DNA of 17,844 nt. Source: an uncultured Acidimicrobiaceae bacterium (GTDB lineage: Bacteria; Actinomycetota; Acidimicrobiia; Acidimicrobiales; Microtrichaceae). The stretch lies in assembly GCA_937868025.1 (NCBI GenBank), contig CALMLJ010000004.1, positions 1-17,844 of the forward strand, in the 5' to 3' direction. The notes under the pieces were generated by a model that made no database searches, had not been told where the DNA came from, and saw only the letters and a program-made list of their open reading frames with translations. Position numbers and translations under genes: made by a program. This document shows positions 1 through 8,497 of this stretch, piece after piece; the stretch's first letter is position 1, and the number at the start of each line of letters is the position of its first letter.

Positions 1-1
1 G

Positions 2-1489
2 TATCGATCACAACTCGCCGGCCAACTCCGAGACGCCGCCGCCCCCGTACGCACCTTGCTGAGCGATCTGTCGCCCGCCGATGTGCCGTTGCCGTACGCC
101 GTCGACATCTTGGACGCGTTCATCGAACTCGAACGCCTCGCCGCCTCCGGGAGGGTCCTCATCGCAGCCCGAGCCACCGAATCCGAGGAATGGCGACGCG
201 CCGGATGCCCCTCACCGGCCGCGTGGTTGGCGTTGCGGCAGGGCACTGACACGGGCCGGGCGCGGGCCGATCTGGAAACGTCGGAGCAGCTCGGTGGGCT
301 GGCGGGCACCGCCGACGCCGTGCGAAACGGCGAGCTGTCACCCCAACAAGCCGGCGCCGTCGCGGCGGGGGCGTCCGCCAACCCTGCCGCAGAGGATGAC
401 CTGCTCGAAACGGCGAAGTCCGATTCGCTCCGGCACACCAAAGAAGAAGCGGCGCGGCGCAAGGCGGAGGTCGAGGGGGAGGAATCGAAAGTCGAACGCG
501 AACGCAAAGTGCGCGCCGGACGCAAGGCGTACTGGTGGTCCAAAGGCGGACGCTGGTGTTTCTACGCCGAAGGCCCGTTGGCCGAGGGTGCCGAATTGCA
601 GCAGGCGTTGGAGAACCGGATCGGGGAAATCCATCGCGAACGGCGCAACGGTCAACGTGAAGGCCGCGAACAGTACGCGTACGACGCCCTCGTCGACCTC
701 GTGTGCGGACGCGCTCCAACCGCAGGCGACGGCGACGGGACGGACGACAGTGCTGCGCCCGGTGGCCAAGGGGTGGGCGGTCGCCGACGGCGGACTCGCG
801 AGTCCGTGCGCCGCCTCATGCTGGTGCGCGTCGACCTCGCCGCCCTCATCAACGGGACGGTCGGTGACGGCGAAGTGTGTGAGATCCCCGGCATCGGGTC
901 CGTGTCGGTCGAACAAGCCCGGACCATGTTCGGCGACTCGATCCTGCGATTGGTCACCACCAACGGCACCGCCGTCATCGACGTTGTGAACCCGGCACGC
1001 AAGCCCACCGAGGCACAACGCATTGCGAAGCTCTGGACTGACCCCAAATGCTGCGTCGCCGGATGCAACCGCACCGTCGACCTCGAATACGAGCACCGCG
1101 AGGACTACGCGAGAACCCAACACACGGTGTTGGTCGAGTCCGAACACATGTGCACGTTCCACCACCAACTCAAGACCTTGGAGAACTGGCAACTCGTCGC
1201 CGGCACCGGCCGCCGCGCCTTCGTCGACCCCACCGACCCCCGCCACCCCCACCACGCCCGTGGCAACACCACCGACCCACCCCACTCCCCGACACGGCCG
1301 GCACCACCACCGACCGCGTCGCCGCCACCGACAACAGCGAGCACCACCAAGTCACCAACACCAACACCAACATCGACCCCGGCCCCACCCGACCTCCGCG
1401 CCCGCCACGCAGCAGCGCGCCGTGCCGCCCGCACGCCCGCGCAGCCCACGCAGCACACAACACCGGGGCGACTGTTCGAAACCGGGTGA
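2..1489 (+). CDS. DUF222 / HNH endonuclease domain protein (13E12 repeat family type), 5' end outside window
   Basis: The reading frame is open to the left edge. The first in-window start is a TTG at 56, but the frame upstream of it also reads plausibly, so the true start is probably outside. The N-terminal half is helical and resembles DUF222 (patterns such as FIELERLAASGRVLIAAR and a later EWRRAGCPSPAAWLA). The C-terminal part (about 1048-1180) is an HNH-like nuclease module: two Cys (CCVAGC), a central EYEHRED block, then MCTFHHQLKT, giving the Cys/His metal-site pattern of this family. The last ~90 residues are a Pro/Thr-rich, low-complexity tail with no domain. These proteins are abundant and multi-copy in Actinobacteria. 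They are probably DNA-cleaving, but their role is unknown. There are no obvious partners; the next gene starts 32 bp downstream. Confidence 0.82.
   Translation, partial: YRSQLAGQLRDAAAPVRTLLSDLSPADVPLPYAVDILDAFIELERLAASGRVLIAARATESEEWRRAGCPSPAAWLALRQGTDTGRARADLETSEQLGGLAGTADAVRNGELSPQQAGAVAAGASANPAAEDDLLETAKSDSLRHTKEEAARRKAEVEGEESKVERERKVRAGRKAYWWSKGGRWCFYAEGPLAEGAELQQALENRIGEIHRERRNGQREGREQYAYDALVDLVCGRAPTAGDGDGTDDSAAPGGQGVGGRRRRTRESVRRLMLVRVDLAALINGTVGDGEVCEIPGIGSVSVEQARTMFGDSILRLVTTNGTAVIDVVNPARKPTEAQRIAKLWTDPKCCVAGCNRTVDLEYEHREDYARTQHTVLVESEHMCTFHHQLKTLENWQLVAGTGRRAFVDPTDPRHPHHARGNTTDPPHSPTRPAPPPTASPPPTTASTTKSPTPTPTSTPAPPDLRARHAAARRAARTPAQPTQHTTPGRLFETG
1220..1420 (+). repeat. Low-complexity ACC/CCA-rich tract encoding Pro/Thr-rich tail
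   Basis: The 3' part of the HNH gene is dominated by short runs of CACC, CCGA and CCAACA, which encode an extended Pro/Thr/Ala/His linker-like tail. It is likely disordered and fast-changing. There are no exact long repeats. Confidence 0.5.
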
Positions 1490-1521
1490 GCCGATCCGGC
1501 CCGCTGCGTCAGACTCGTCCG

Positions 1522-2094
1522 ATGGCCGAACTCCTCGTTGTCAGCGGACCGCCCGGTGTCGGGAAGTCGACCGTCGCCCGGGCGATCGCTGACCAGTTCG
1601 ACCCCAGCGTCCTGGTGGTCGGCGACGCGTTCTTCGGGTTCGTTCACAACGGGTTCATCCCACCGTGGTTGCCGGAGTCCGATGATCAGAACGCTGCGGT
1701 CACCGAGGCCGCGGCCGCTGCGGCGGGCGAATTCGTCCGGCACGGGTTCGCGACCGTCTACGACGGTGTGCTCGGCCCCTGGTTCCTCGACCGCTTCCTC
1801 GCCGTTGCCGCCGTGCCGACGGCCGACTACGTCGTCCTCCTGCCATCGCTCGATCGATGTCTGGAGCGGATCCGCACGCGACGGGACCACCCGTTCGACG
1901 ACGAGGCGGCGGCCATCGATCTGCACGCGCAGTGGACCGACGCCCTGCTCGATGGACGACAGGGGCTCGATCAACGACAAGGGCTCGATCGACGCCACGT
2001 GCTCGACACCAGCGATCTCGACCTCGACGCGACCGTGGCCGCGATCATCGGCGGGGCCGCCGAGGGACGATGGACGGTCCACCGTCCCAGCTGA
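1522..2094 (+). CDS. P-loop NTPase, small AAA/kinase-like protein (190 aa)
   Basis: The ATG at 1522 places a Walker A motif GPPGVGKST at residues 9-17, right after a short beta-strand (LLVVS). This is the usual layout of nucleoside/antibiotic kinase-like and zeta-toxin-like P-loop proteins. The frame is open much further upstream, but that part lies under the HNH gene and does not look like a protein. The middle contains a VYDGVLGPWFLDRFL segment and an Arg-rich LERIRTRRDHPF segment, which probably acts as a lid. Near the C-terminus (about residues 145-162) sits a hexapeptide repeat, RQGLDQ-RQGLDR-RHVLDT. It probably phosphorylates a small molecule, but the substrate cannot be inferred. The gene stands alone. 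It converges on the ABC permease across a 35-bp gap with no visible terminator. Confidence 0.75.
   Translation: MAELLVVSGPPGVGKSTVARAIADQFDPSVLVVGDAFFGFVHNGFIPPWLPESDDQNAAVTEAAAAAAGEFVRHGFATVYDGVLGPWFLDRFLAVAAVPTADYVVLLPSLDRCLERIRTRRDHPFDDEAAAIDLHAQWTDALLDGRQGLDQRQGLDRRHVLDTSDLDLDATVAAIIGGAAEGRWTVHRPS
1956..2009 (+). repeat. 18-bp in-frame tandem repeat (2 good copies, 1 degenerate)
   Basis: Positions 1956-1973 and 1974-1991 match at 16 of 18 bases (acgacaRgggctcgatcR). Positions 1992-2009 are a weaker third copy, about 12 of 18. The unit keeps the reading frame of the P-loop kinase and adds six residues per copy. Confidence 0.75.
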
Positions 2095-2129
2095 CGTTCG
2101 GGGGCGACCGACCTCAGCCGCTGGCCCGC

Positions 2130-3716
2130 TCAGCCGATGTCGCGGCGGGACACACCCCCGAGGCCCAGGCCGACCAGGAGCGCTGCGAGCGCCGACAGCA
2201 CGATGACCGACGATGCCGACAGCGACTCGGCCGGCACCTTGGCCAGGTGGGTGAACGGCGAGAGTTCCAACACCCGGTGGGGCAGGTTCAGCAGCGGCCC
2301 GAAGAACGTCAGCACCAACGCCATGACCACCGCCGACCACGACCAGCCGACCAGGCGAGGCACCACACCGACGAGGAGGGCGGCGACCCCGACGAGCACC
2401 CAGATCGCCGGCACCTGTGCCAACGACGCCCCCACCGTCGCCACGAAGGTCGGAGCACCTGCGGCTCCCGACGACGTCAGCGCCACGCCGACGCCACCCA
2501 CGAACACCACAACGGCCGACCCGACGAGGCCGAAGGCGAGGTGCGACCCGAGCCACCTCCACCGCACCGCGGACGTCGCCAACAACGGGGCGACACGATC
2601 CTCGTTCTCCTCCCGCCGAGCCCGTGCCACGGCCTGCACGCCGTACACCGCGGCGACGATGCCGAGGATGGACACCATCGCCGCGACGAACGCCGCGGTC
2701 GGGCCGCCCGACTGGGCGGACAGGACTTTCGCGACCGTCGGGTTGTCGGCCAAGAGCGCGCCCGCCGACGACGCGATCGAACCGAAGAGGGCGCCGCTGA
2801 TCGCGTACGCGACGACCCAGCCGACCAGCGCACCGCGCTGCAGGCGCCAGGCCAACCCGAACGGGCTTCGGAGCGAGGCCGGAGCAGTCGGTGACCCGGG
2901 GCGAGCGACGATCACACCTGATCCGAGGTCGCGACGGGCCAGGACCCGGTCGGCCACCACCAGCGCGGCGACGGCGACCCCGACCGGGACCGTGAGCACC
3001 CACCATCGTTCGCCCGTGAAGGCGTGGAGCTGCTGTCCCCAACCGAGCGGCGACCACCACGACACCCACGACACCCCGTCGGTCGAGTCGCCCCACCCCC
3101 GCACCACGTACGCGACACCGAGCACGGCCGACGCCAGGCCGTTCGCCGTGTGGGCGAACGATCCCAACTGCGCGGCGACGGCGGCGATCGACGCGAACAC
3201 GGCACCGGTCGCCAGCACCGCGGCTCCCATCGCGACCGATCCGGCAACCGGAGCGCCCACCGCCAGCAGGAACCCGGCCGCCCCCACGCCGGCGACCGCC
3301 GCCGTGCCGACCGCCAACGTCCAGCCCGACGCCAGCATCGCCCGACGCCCGACGACACCGGCAGCGAGAAGATCGGCACGTCCGGCGTCCTCCTCGGCCC
3401 GCGTGTGTCGGACCACGGTGAAGATGGCCATGACGGCCACGAACACTCCGGAGAACAGTCCGGATCGCCACGCGGTGAACCCTCCGGGCTGAGCCAGCTC
3501 ACGGGCCGGACCGAGCAACAGGCGGAACGCCGGGGTCAGCCCGAAGTTCGCCACCAGTGCTCGTCGGGACGCCTCGGACGGGAAGAGGCTCTCGTAGCTC
3601 GTGTAACTCGCCACCGGGAAGATCGAGAGGCCGAACGCCCACGCCGCCAGACGCACCCGGTCACGGCGGAGACCCAACCGGACGATCGGACCGTACCCGA
3701 CGAACGATCCCCTCAC
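2130..3716 (-). CDS. ABC-2 type permease, polyketide-antibiotic exporter type (COG3559-like), 528 aa
   Basis: This is a large integral membrane protein with about 12 hydrophobic segments in two halves. A conserved cytoplasmic block near residue 105, [18 protein letters not shown], is typical of permeases annotated as putative exporters of polyketide antibiotics. A similar block ([16 protein letters not shown]) recurs in the second half, about residues 365-380, which supports an internal duplication. The start is GTG at 3716. It overlaps the stop of the upstream ATPase gene by 4 bp (GTGA), so the two are almost certainly translationally coupled and form one transporter. The substrate is unknown: no biosynthetic genes lie nearby, so a multidrug or lipid export role is equally possible. 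The 3' end converges on the kinase gene. Confidence 0.88.
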   Translation of the reverse strand: MRGSFVGYGPIVRLGLRRDRVRLAAWAFGLSIFPVASYTSYESLFPSEASRRALVANFGLTPAFRLLLGPARELAQPGGFTAWRSGLFSGVFVAVMAIFTVVRHTRAEEDAGRADLLAAGVVGRRAMLASGWTLAVGTAAVAGVGAAGFLLAVGAPVAGSVAMGAAVLATGAVFASIAAVAAQLGSFAHTANGLASAVLGVAYVVRGWGDSTDGVSWVSWWSPLGWGQQLHAFTGERWWVLTVPVGVAVAALVVADRVLARRDLGSGVIVARPGSPTAPASLRSPFGLAWRLQRGALVGWVVAYAISGALFGSIASSAGALLADNPTVAKVLSAQSGGPTAAFVAAMVSILGIVAAVYGVQAVARARREENEDRVAPLLATSAVRWRWLGSHLAFGLVGSAVVVFVGGVGVALTSSGAAGAPTFVATVGASLAQVPAIWVLVGVAALLVGVVPRLVGWSWSAVVMALVLTFFGPLLNLPHRVLELSPFTHLAKVPAESLSASSVIVLSALAALLVGLGLGGVSRRDIG

Positions 3717-4630
3717 TGCGACTCAGTCCCCGCTCCCGCTCCCGCTCCGGTGCCGTCGTACTGGCGCAGGAACAGCTCCTCGAGCGTCGGGGGCTGGCAG
3801 GTCAACGACTCGATCCCCGCCGCGACCAAGAGCGGGAGCACGTCGTCGAGCGACCCGTTGTCGACGCTGAACTGCACCCGCCGCCCCTCGGCCCGCAGGT
3901 GGTGGACATCCGGCCGGTCGGCGAGCCCGTCGACCGGCCGGGCGACCTCGGCCCGCACCACCGTTCGGGACAGGTGACGGAGCTCGGCGAGGCTTCCGCT
4001 CTCGACGACATGGCCGTTGCGCACGATGCTCACACGGTCACACAGCGCCTCCACCTCGCTCAGGATGTGGCTCGACAGCAACACGGTGCGTCCCCGGCGC
4101 TTCTCCTCGCGGATCACGTCCTGGAACACGGCCTCCATCAGCGGGTCGAGCCCGGCGGTCGGCTCGTCGAGAATCAGCAGTTCGACATCGGCGGCGAGCG
4201 CGGCGACCAGCGCGACCTTCTGCCGGTTGCCCTTGGAGTAGCTGCGACCCCGCTTGGTGGGGTCGAGCTCGAACCGTTCGATCAGCTCCGAACGCCGCAC
4301 GGGATCGAGGCCGCCCCGGAGCCGCCCGAACAGGTCGATGGCTTCGCCGCCCGACAACTGCGGCCACAGGCTCACGTCGCCCGGCACGTACCCGAGGCGG
4401 CGGTGGAGTTCGGCGGCGTCGCGCCACGGGTCGCCGCCGAGCAGTGACACCTCGCCCCGGTCGGCCCGGATGAGACCGAGCAGCACCCGGATGGCGGTCG
4501 ACTTTCCGGCACCGTTCGGACCGAGGAACCCGTGGACCTCACCGGTCGTGACCGTCAGATCGAGGTCGTCGAGGGCGAGGGTGTGGCCGAAGGTCTTGGT
4601 CAGACCACGGATCGAGATGGCCGCGGACAC
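3713..4630 (-). CDS. ABC transporter ATP-binding protein (305 aa)
   Basis: From the GTG at 4630 the protein opens with [14 protein letters not shown], the normal first strand of an ABC ATPase. The frame extends to 4708, but that part is low-complexity and overlaps the upstream gene. Visible motifs are Walker [10 protein letters not shown] (37-45), the signature region YSKGNRQ (131-137, a common replacement for LSGGQ in DrrA-like ATPases), Walker B LLILDEP (about 151-157), D-loop AGLDP, and switch His188 in SSH. A C-terminal domain of about 90 residues follows and ends in a Gly-Ala repeat. It powers the permease encoded directly downstream (4-bp overlap). It starts 13 bp after the stop of the small upstream gene, so the three probably form one transcript. 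No strong Shine-Dalgarno is visible. Confidence 0.92.
   Translation of the reverse strand: MSAAISIRGLTKTFGHTLALDDLDLTVTTGEVHGFLGPNGAGKSTAIRVLLGLIRADRGEVSLLGGDPWRDAAELHRRLGYVPGDVSLWPQLSGGEAIDLFGRLRGGLDPVRRSELIERFELDPTKRGRSYSKGNRQKVALVAALAADVELLILDEPTAGLDPLMEAVFQDVIREEKRRGRTVLLSSHILSEVEALCDRVSIVRNGHVVESGSLAELRHLSRTVVRAEVARPVDGLADRPDVHHLRAEGRRVQFSVDNGSLDDVLPLLVAAGIESLTCQPPTLEELFLRQYDGTGAGAGAGTESQ
3730..3747 (-). repeat. Hexanucleotide repeat (three CCGCTC units on plus strand)
   Basis: Three perfect 6-bp units near the 3' end of the ABC ATPase gene encode a Gly-Ala-Gly-Ala run just before the stop. Copy-number changes would keep the frame. Confidence 0.7.
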
Positions 4631-4643
4631 GCCGCTCAGCCGC

Positions 4644-4889
4644 TCAGACGTGATGGCGGTCGGGCGAGTCGGCGAAGATCTCGCCGTAGATGATCGAACC
4701 GACCTCACCCCACTGCAGCGGATCGTCGAGGTGGATCGTGAAGTGCCCGAGCATCGCCTCGTCGCGCACCTTCACACCGAGGGCTCGGAGCTGGTCCTTG
4801 CACGAGGCCTGCTCGTCCTCGTTGAGGAGCACAACCTCGAACTCCATCCCCTCGACACAGCCTCGCTTGTAGAAGTTTCCGAGTGGCAT
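4644..4889 (-). CDS. Small hypothetical protein upstream of ABC exporter (81 aa)
   Basis: The frame from ATG 4889 to TGA 4644 has strongly coding-like codon use, with nearly all third positions G or C. It encodes an acidic, soluble protein with no signal peptide or membrane segment. The core alternates beta-like and helical stretches: [13 protein letters not shown], then [17 protein letters not shown], then GHFTIHLDD. It contains two Cys (11 and 30) and ends in DRHHV. I do not recognise a family. A downstream in-frame ATG at 4847 (MEFEVV) is an alternative start. The gene lies 13 bp before the ABC ATPase on the same strand, so co-transcription is likely. It could be a small accessory or regulatory protein, but nothing in the sequence fixes a role. 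Confidence 0.65.
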   Translation of the reverse strand: MPLGNFYKRGCVEGMEFEVVLLNEDEQASCKDQLRALGVKVRDEAMLGHFTIHLDDPLQWGEVGSIIYGEIFADSPDRHHV

Positions 4890-5073
4890 GAGCGGCCTGC
4901 TGTTCTGACGTCCGACCCACGGCGCAGGTAGGGACTGCTGATGAGAGCGGGGAAAAGTCTGACACAACCGCCCATTCGGCGGGCGACATTGACCAAGATA
5001 TCGGGGAGACCGGCCGGTCCCACCCACGTCCGATGTCACCGCCGCCCCCGCTCGAGGCAAGCATCGGGACAAC

Positions 5074-6840
5074 GTGCACCCGTTTCGCACCGAAAGGCCG
5101 TCCTTGCCGGAGTCCGATCCACCCGACAGCGTCGACGTGACACTTACCGACCACACCGTCATCGAGGCGATGGCCCGCGCCGTCATCGTCGTCGATCCCG
5201 ATGGGCGCATCGTGCGCTGGAACGGCGCCGCGTCGGACGTGTTCGGGTGGACCGAGGCCGAGGTGCTCGGACGTCGCACCGATGACATCCTCGTTCCGGC
5301 CCACGAGCTCGACAACGCCGGCGCGGCCCGGGCCCGGCTACGCGCCGGCGAGACGGTGGCCGGCGACTTCACCCTGACCCACCGCGACGGTCGGTCCCTG
5401 CGTGTGCACGTCGCCAACCGTGCCGTCTTCGGCACCGACGGCCAGTTCCTCGGGGTGGTCGGGGTGTCCGAGGACGTGTCCCACCAGCGCCGCCTCGAAC
5501 AGGAGTCCGCCGATCTCGCCCTCGAGCGGGAACGCGCCGCCGAGGCATCGGTCGCCGCGGCCGAAGTCGAGCGGATCGCTCGCCATCGTCTCGAATTCCT
5601 CGCCGAGATCAACGACGCCCTGGCGACCGCATCGAGCCGGCGGGAGGCCATGCACAACGTGACCCGGGCGACGGTTCCCCGCCTCGGCGAGTGGTGCACC
5701 CTCTACGTACTGCCCGACACGGGGTCGCGGCTGCCCGACATCGACACCGCCCACTCCGATCCCGACGCGCTCGTGGCGGCCCGGGACCTCCAGGCGCGGT
5801 TCCCGTACGACCCTGACGCCGACGAGATGATCCCACGGGTCATCCGCACCGGTGAGAGCGAGTTCTACCCGGTCCTTGCCGACGTGCTCACCGACTCGGC
5901 GACCACGTCCGACGAAGCCCGGGCCGTCGTACCGGCATTCGAACTCCAGAGCGTCATCGCCGTCCCGCTCGTGCGCCGCGACCGCATCCTGGGCGCGATG
6001 CAGTTCGTGAACAGCGACAGCGGGCGGGTGTACACCGACGACGACCTGGTGCTCGCCGAGGTCGTCGCCAGTCGGATCGCGTCGTCGCTCGACAACCTGC
6101 GACTCCGCGAGCACGAGCAGATGATCGCCCGCACGCTCCAAGCCTCGCTGCTGCCCGAGTCCCTGCCCCACGTCGACGGGGTCGACGTCGCAGTCCGTTA
6201 CTGGGCGACCGGCGAGGGCACCGAGGTCGGCGGCGACTTCTACGACGTGTTCCAGGTGGACGACCGCACTGCGGTGGTCATGGGCGACGTGTGCGGCACC
6301 GGGCCCATGGCGGCGTCGACCACCGGACTGGCGCGCCACACGATCCGGGCATCGGCGTGGCACGGAGCAACCGGCGACGCGGTGCTCAGCGAACTGAACC
6401 ACGCCATGTTGCGGTCCGGGCGCAGCACGTTCTGCACCGTCAGCTATTGCACGCTCGCGCCGACGTCTGCCGGGTTCCGGTTCGAGGTCACCTCCGGTGG
6501 CCATCCCCTCCCGATCGTCTGCCGGTCCGACGGCACGCTCGAGACGGTCGGGCTCCCCGGCACCCTCGTCGGGATGCTCGACTCGGTCCGAGTGCAACCG
6601 GTGACGACCGTGCTGCACCCCGGCGACACGGTGGTGCTCTACACCGACGGCGTGACCGACGTCCGGCCTCCCCACGACATCGATGCCGACGTGCTCGCCC
6701 GCATGGTGCAGCACGCCTGCGAGCGGGGCGGCACCGCCGACGAGATTGCCGAGCACCTCCGAGAACGGATCGAAGCGGTCCTGCCGTTGGCGCTCCGCAA
6801 CGACGACATCGCCGTGTTGGTGCTGCGGATCACCCGCTGA
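5074..6840 (+). CDS. PAS-GAF-PP2C (SpoIIE/RsbU-type) serine/threonine phosphatase, 588 aa
   Basis: Domain order: PAS (about residues 27-135; [14 protein letters not shown] and a [15 protein letters not shown] exit), a charged helix likely to be coiled coil (135-175), GAF (about 175-345), then a SpoIIE-type PP2C phosphatase (350-588). Phosphatase motifs present are VGGDFYD (about 385-391), [11 protein letters not shown] (metal-binding Asp405), SGGHPLP, YTDGVTD (Asp525) and RNDDIAVL (Asp577/578). There is no membrane segment, so it is a cytosolic sensor. The family usually dephosphorylates anti-sigma-factor antagonists in partner-switching pathways, but no antagonist or anti-sigma kinase gene is adjacent. 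The start given is GTG 5074; a TTG at 5104, preceded by AAAGG, is an alternative. The 3' end overlaps the convergent sigma gene by 11 bp. Confidence 0.92.
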   Translation: MHPFRTERPSLPESDPPDSVDVTLTDHTVIEAMARAVIVVDPDGRIVRWNGAASDVFGWTEAEVLGRRTDDILVPAHELDNAGAARARLRAGETVAGDFTLTHRDGRSLRVHVANRAVFGTDGQFLGVVGVSEDVSHQRRLEQESADLALERERAAEASVAAAEVERIARHRLEFLAEINDALATASSRREAMHNVTRATVPRLGEWCTLYVLPDTGSRLPDIDTAHSDPDALVAARDLQARFPYDPDADEMIPRVIRTGESEFYPVLADVLTDSATTSDEARAVVPAFELQSVIAVPLVRRDRILGAMQFVNSDSGRVYTDDDLVLAEVVASRIASSLDNLRLREHEQMIARTLQASLLPESLPHVDGVDVAVRYWATGEGTEVGGDFYDVFQVDDRTAVVMGDVCGTGPMAASTTGLARHTIRASAWHGATGDAVLSELNHAMLRSGRSTFCTVSYCTLAPTSAGFRFEVTSGGHPLPIVCRSDGTLETVGLPGTLVGMLDSVRVQPVTTVLHPGDTVVLYTDGVTDVRPPHDIDADVLARMVQHACERGGTADEIAEHLRERIEAVLPLALRNDDIAVLVLRITR

Positions 6841-8050
6841 GCGCCGCCCGACGTTCCCGGAGGAACCGCTGCTCGGCCGCGTTGGTCGCCAAGGACTCGG
6901 CGCGCTCGTAGGCGGACGCACTCTCGGCGACGCGGCCGAGGCGGGCGAGCAGGTCGGCGCGGGTGGCGTGCACGAGGTGGTAGCCGTCGAGGTCGAGCTC
7001 GTCGACCAGCGCCAACGCCGCGGCCGGGCCGTCGACCTCGGCGACGGCGACCGCCCGGTTCAGCGCGACGACCGGGGACGGGGCGATTGCGAGCAGGTGG
7101 TCGTAGATCCGGACGATCTGGGCCCAGTCCGTGTCGGCCGACGTCACCGCCTCGCTGTGCACGGCATTGATCGTCGCCTGTAGCTGGTAGGTACCAGGCA
7201 CCCCTCGACGAAGGCACGCCGCCGCGAGGGCCCGACCCTCGGCCGCCATCGTGTGGTCCCAGGCGGTGCGGTCCTGATCGGCGAGCAGGACGATCGAGCC
7301 GTCGGCAGCCGTCCGGGCCGGACGACGCGACGCGACCAGCAGCATCAGCGACAGGAGGCCGAGCACCTCGGGTTCGTCCGGCATCAGCTCTGCGAGCAGA
7401 CGACCGAGCCGGATCGCCTCGGCGCACAGGTCGTCGCGCCCGAGCGCGTCGCCCGCCGAAGCCGTGTACCCCTCGTTGAACACGAGATACACCACCGCCA
7501 GGACCGACCGCGTGCGGTCGGGCAGGTCGGCGTCACGCGGCACGCGGTAGGGGATGTTGGCGTCGCGGATCTTGCGCTTGGCCCGCACGATCCGCTGGGC
7601 GATCGTCGCCTCGGGCACGAGGAACGCCCGGGCGATCTCGGTGGTCTCGAGGCCCCCGAGCAGGCGGAGGGTGAGCGCCACCTGGGCGCCGGTCGCCAAC
7701 GCCGGATGACAGCAGGTGAACATGAGTCGCAGTTGGTCGTCCTGCACGGGACCCTCCTCTCGGGGATCAGGCGGCCGATCGTCGGGTTCGGCGAGGCGAT
7801 GGGCGGCCACGTGGCGGTCGTGGCGTGTCGACTCACGCCGGACGCGGTCGATCGCCCGGTTCCGGGCCGTCGTCAGGATCCAGCCGCCCGGGTTCGGCGG
7901 CAGCCCGGTCTCGGGCCACCGCTGGGTCGCGACCACGAACGCCTCCTGGACCGCCTCCTCGGCAACGTCGATGTCGCCGAAGAGGCGGATGAGCGTGGCG
8001 GTGACCCGACCCCGCTCCTCCCGGAAGATCCGCTCGAGGTCGCGCTGCAT
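6830..8050 (-). CDS. ECF-family sigma factor with C-terminal extension (ECF42 type), 406 aa
   Basis: Starting at ATG 8050 the protein opens with [16 protein letters not shown]. Sigma region 2 (about 1-85) carries [14 protein letters not shown] and [16 protein letters not shown]. Region 4 (about 105-165) has [20 protein letters not shown] and AKRKIRDA. Between them lies [10 protein letters not shown], a hallmark of the DGPF-associated ECF group. The remaining ~240 residues are a DUF6596/TPR-like helical extension ([13 protein letters not shown]; later [27 protein letters not shown]), which in ECF42 sigma factors is needed for activity and stands in for a classical anti-sigma factor. The start codon shares one base with the stop of the upstream DGPF gene (TGATG), so the two are coupled. 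Longer starts up to 8125 lie inside that gene and are not credible. Confidence 0.93.
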   Translation of the reverse strand: MQRDLERIFREERGRVTATLIRLFGDIDVAEEAVQEAFVVATQRWPETGLPPNPGGWILTTARNRAIDRVRRESTRHDRHVAAHRLAEPDDRPPDPREEGPVQDDQLRLMFTCCHPALATGAQVALTLRLLGGLETTEIARAFLVPEATIAQRIVRAKRKIRDANIPYRVPRDADLPDRTRSVLAVVYLVFNEGYTASAGDALGRDDLCAEAIRLGRLLAELMPDEPEVLGLLSLMLLVASRRPARTAADGSIVLLADQDRTAWDHTMAAEGRALAAACLRRGVPGTYQLQATINAVHSEAVTSADTDWAQIVRIYDHLLAIAPSPVVALNRAVAVAEVDGPAAALALVDELDLDGYHLVHATRADLLARLGRVAESASAYERAESLATNAAEQRFLRERRAALSG

Positions 8051-8418
8051 CAGTCCTCGGGTTCCTCCTGGAACGGCCGCACCTCGACGTCGCCCTCGCA
8101 CGCCAGCGAGGCCTTCTTGGCCCACTCGAGCGCCTCGTCGAGATCGGCGACCTGGATCACCCAGAACCCGCCGAGGACCTCCTTGGTCTCCGCGTAGGGA
8201 CCGTCGGTGAGCAGCAGCTCGCCGTCCTTGTTACGCACGGTCGTTGCGGTGTCGGGCAGCGTGAGCCCGCCGCCGAACACCCACGCCCCGCTCGACGTGA
8301 GGTCCTGGTTGAACGCGTCGACCTGCTCGTACATGCGCTGGAAGTCCTCGGGCGTGAGGTCGCGACCCTCGAACGCATCGGTCGAGTCGTGGTGGACGGA
8401 CAGCATGTACTGCTTCAT
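8050..8418 (-). CDS. YCII-related / DGPF-domain protein (122 aa), partner of ECF sigma factor
   Basis: The ATG at 8418 is preceded by an excellent Shine-Dalgarno, AGGAGGAG at 8432-8425, with a 6-nt spacer; this decides the start over a longer frame beginning at 8463. The protein is a small ferredoxin-fold YCII-like domain. It has the family motif in the form DGPYAETKE (residues 72-80; usual form DGPF, here with Tyr for Phe), followed by [24 protein letters not shown] proteins are typically encoded next to ECF42 sigma factors, but their biochemical activity is not established. The stop overlaps the sigma start by one base, so the pair is a single translational unit, probably driven from the promoter at 8468-8494. 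Confidence 0.92.
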   Translation of the reverse strand: MKQYMLSVHHDSTDAFEGRDLTPEDFQRMYEQVDAFNQDLTSSGAWVFGGGLTLPDTATTVRNKDGELLLTDGPYAETKEVLGGFWVIQVADLDEALEWAKKASLACEGDVEVRPFQEEPED

Positions 8419-8423
8419 GGGGA

Positions 8424-8459
8424 TCTCCTCCTGTGAGGACCGGCACCGTACCGGTTCCT
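8424..8459 (-). promoter_or_regulatory. Structured leader with hairpin and SD-sequestering alternative
   Basis: On the minus strand, 8459-8451 (AGGAACCGG) can pair with 8443-8436 (CCGGTCCT) around a 7-nt loop with one bulge. The 3' part of that stem (TCCTC, 8439-8435) can instead pair perfectly with GAGGA (8430-8426) inside the Shine-Dalgarno. The two hairpins exclude each other. Confidence 0.35.
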
Positions 8460-8467
8460 GCACTCTC

Positions 8468-8494
8468 TACGAACGGGCGACACGCCGATCGACA
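8468..8494 (-). promoter_or_regulatory. Putative ECF42-type promoter of DGPF-sigma operon
   Basis: On the minus strand TGTCGA (8494-8489) is followed after 17 bp by CGTA (8471-8468). As I recall, the ECF42 consensus is TGTCGA at -35 and CG(A/T)C-like at -10. The element sits between the DUF1361 stop and the DGPF gene. It would start transcription near 8461, about 40 nt before the start codon. It suggests that the sigma factor activates its own operon. Confidence 0.55.
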
Positions 8495-8497
8495 GGT

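Noticed and set aside
2095..2129. Terminator between the convergent kinase and permease genes
   Set aside because: No inverted repeat of useful length and no T-run are visible in the 35 bp.
1105..3471. Very long open frame (788 codons) on the minus strand
   Set aside because: It runs antisense to the HNH and kinase genes and out of frame through the permease gene; it is Arg/Gly-rich with no domain, the usual shadow in high-GC DNA.
3730..3747. Phase-variation switch at the hexanucleotide repeat in the ABC ATPase
   Set aside because: The unit is a multiple of three and lies at the extreme C-terminus, so copy changes would not turn the gene off.
4890..5073. Promoters in the 184-bp divergent spacer between the small-protein gene and the phosphatase gene
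   Set aside because: TTGACC at 4989-4994 has no -10 at a proper distance, and no convincing pair was found on the minus strand. The spacer must hold promoters, but I cannot place them.
5338..6921. 527-codon minus-strand frame opposite the PP2C phosphatase
   Set aside because: No motifs and shadow-like composition; the opposite strand has three intact domains.
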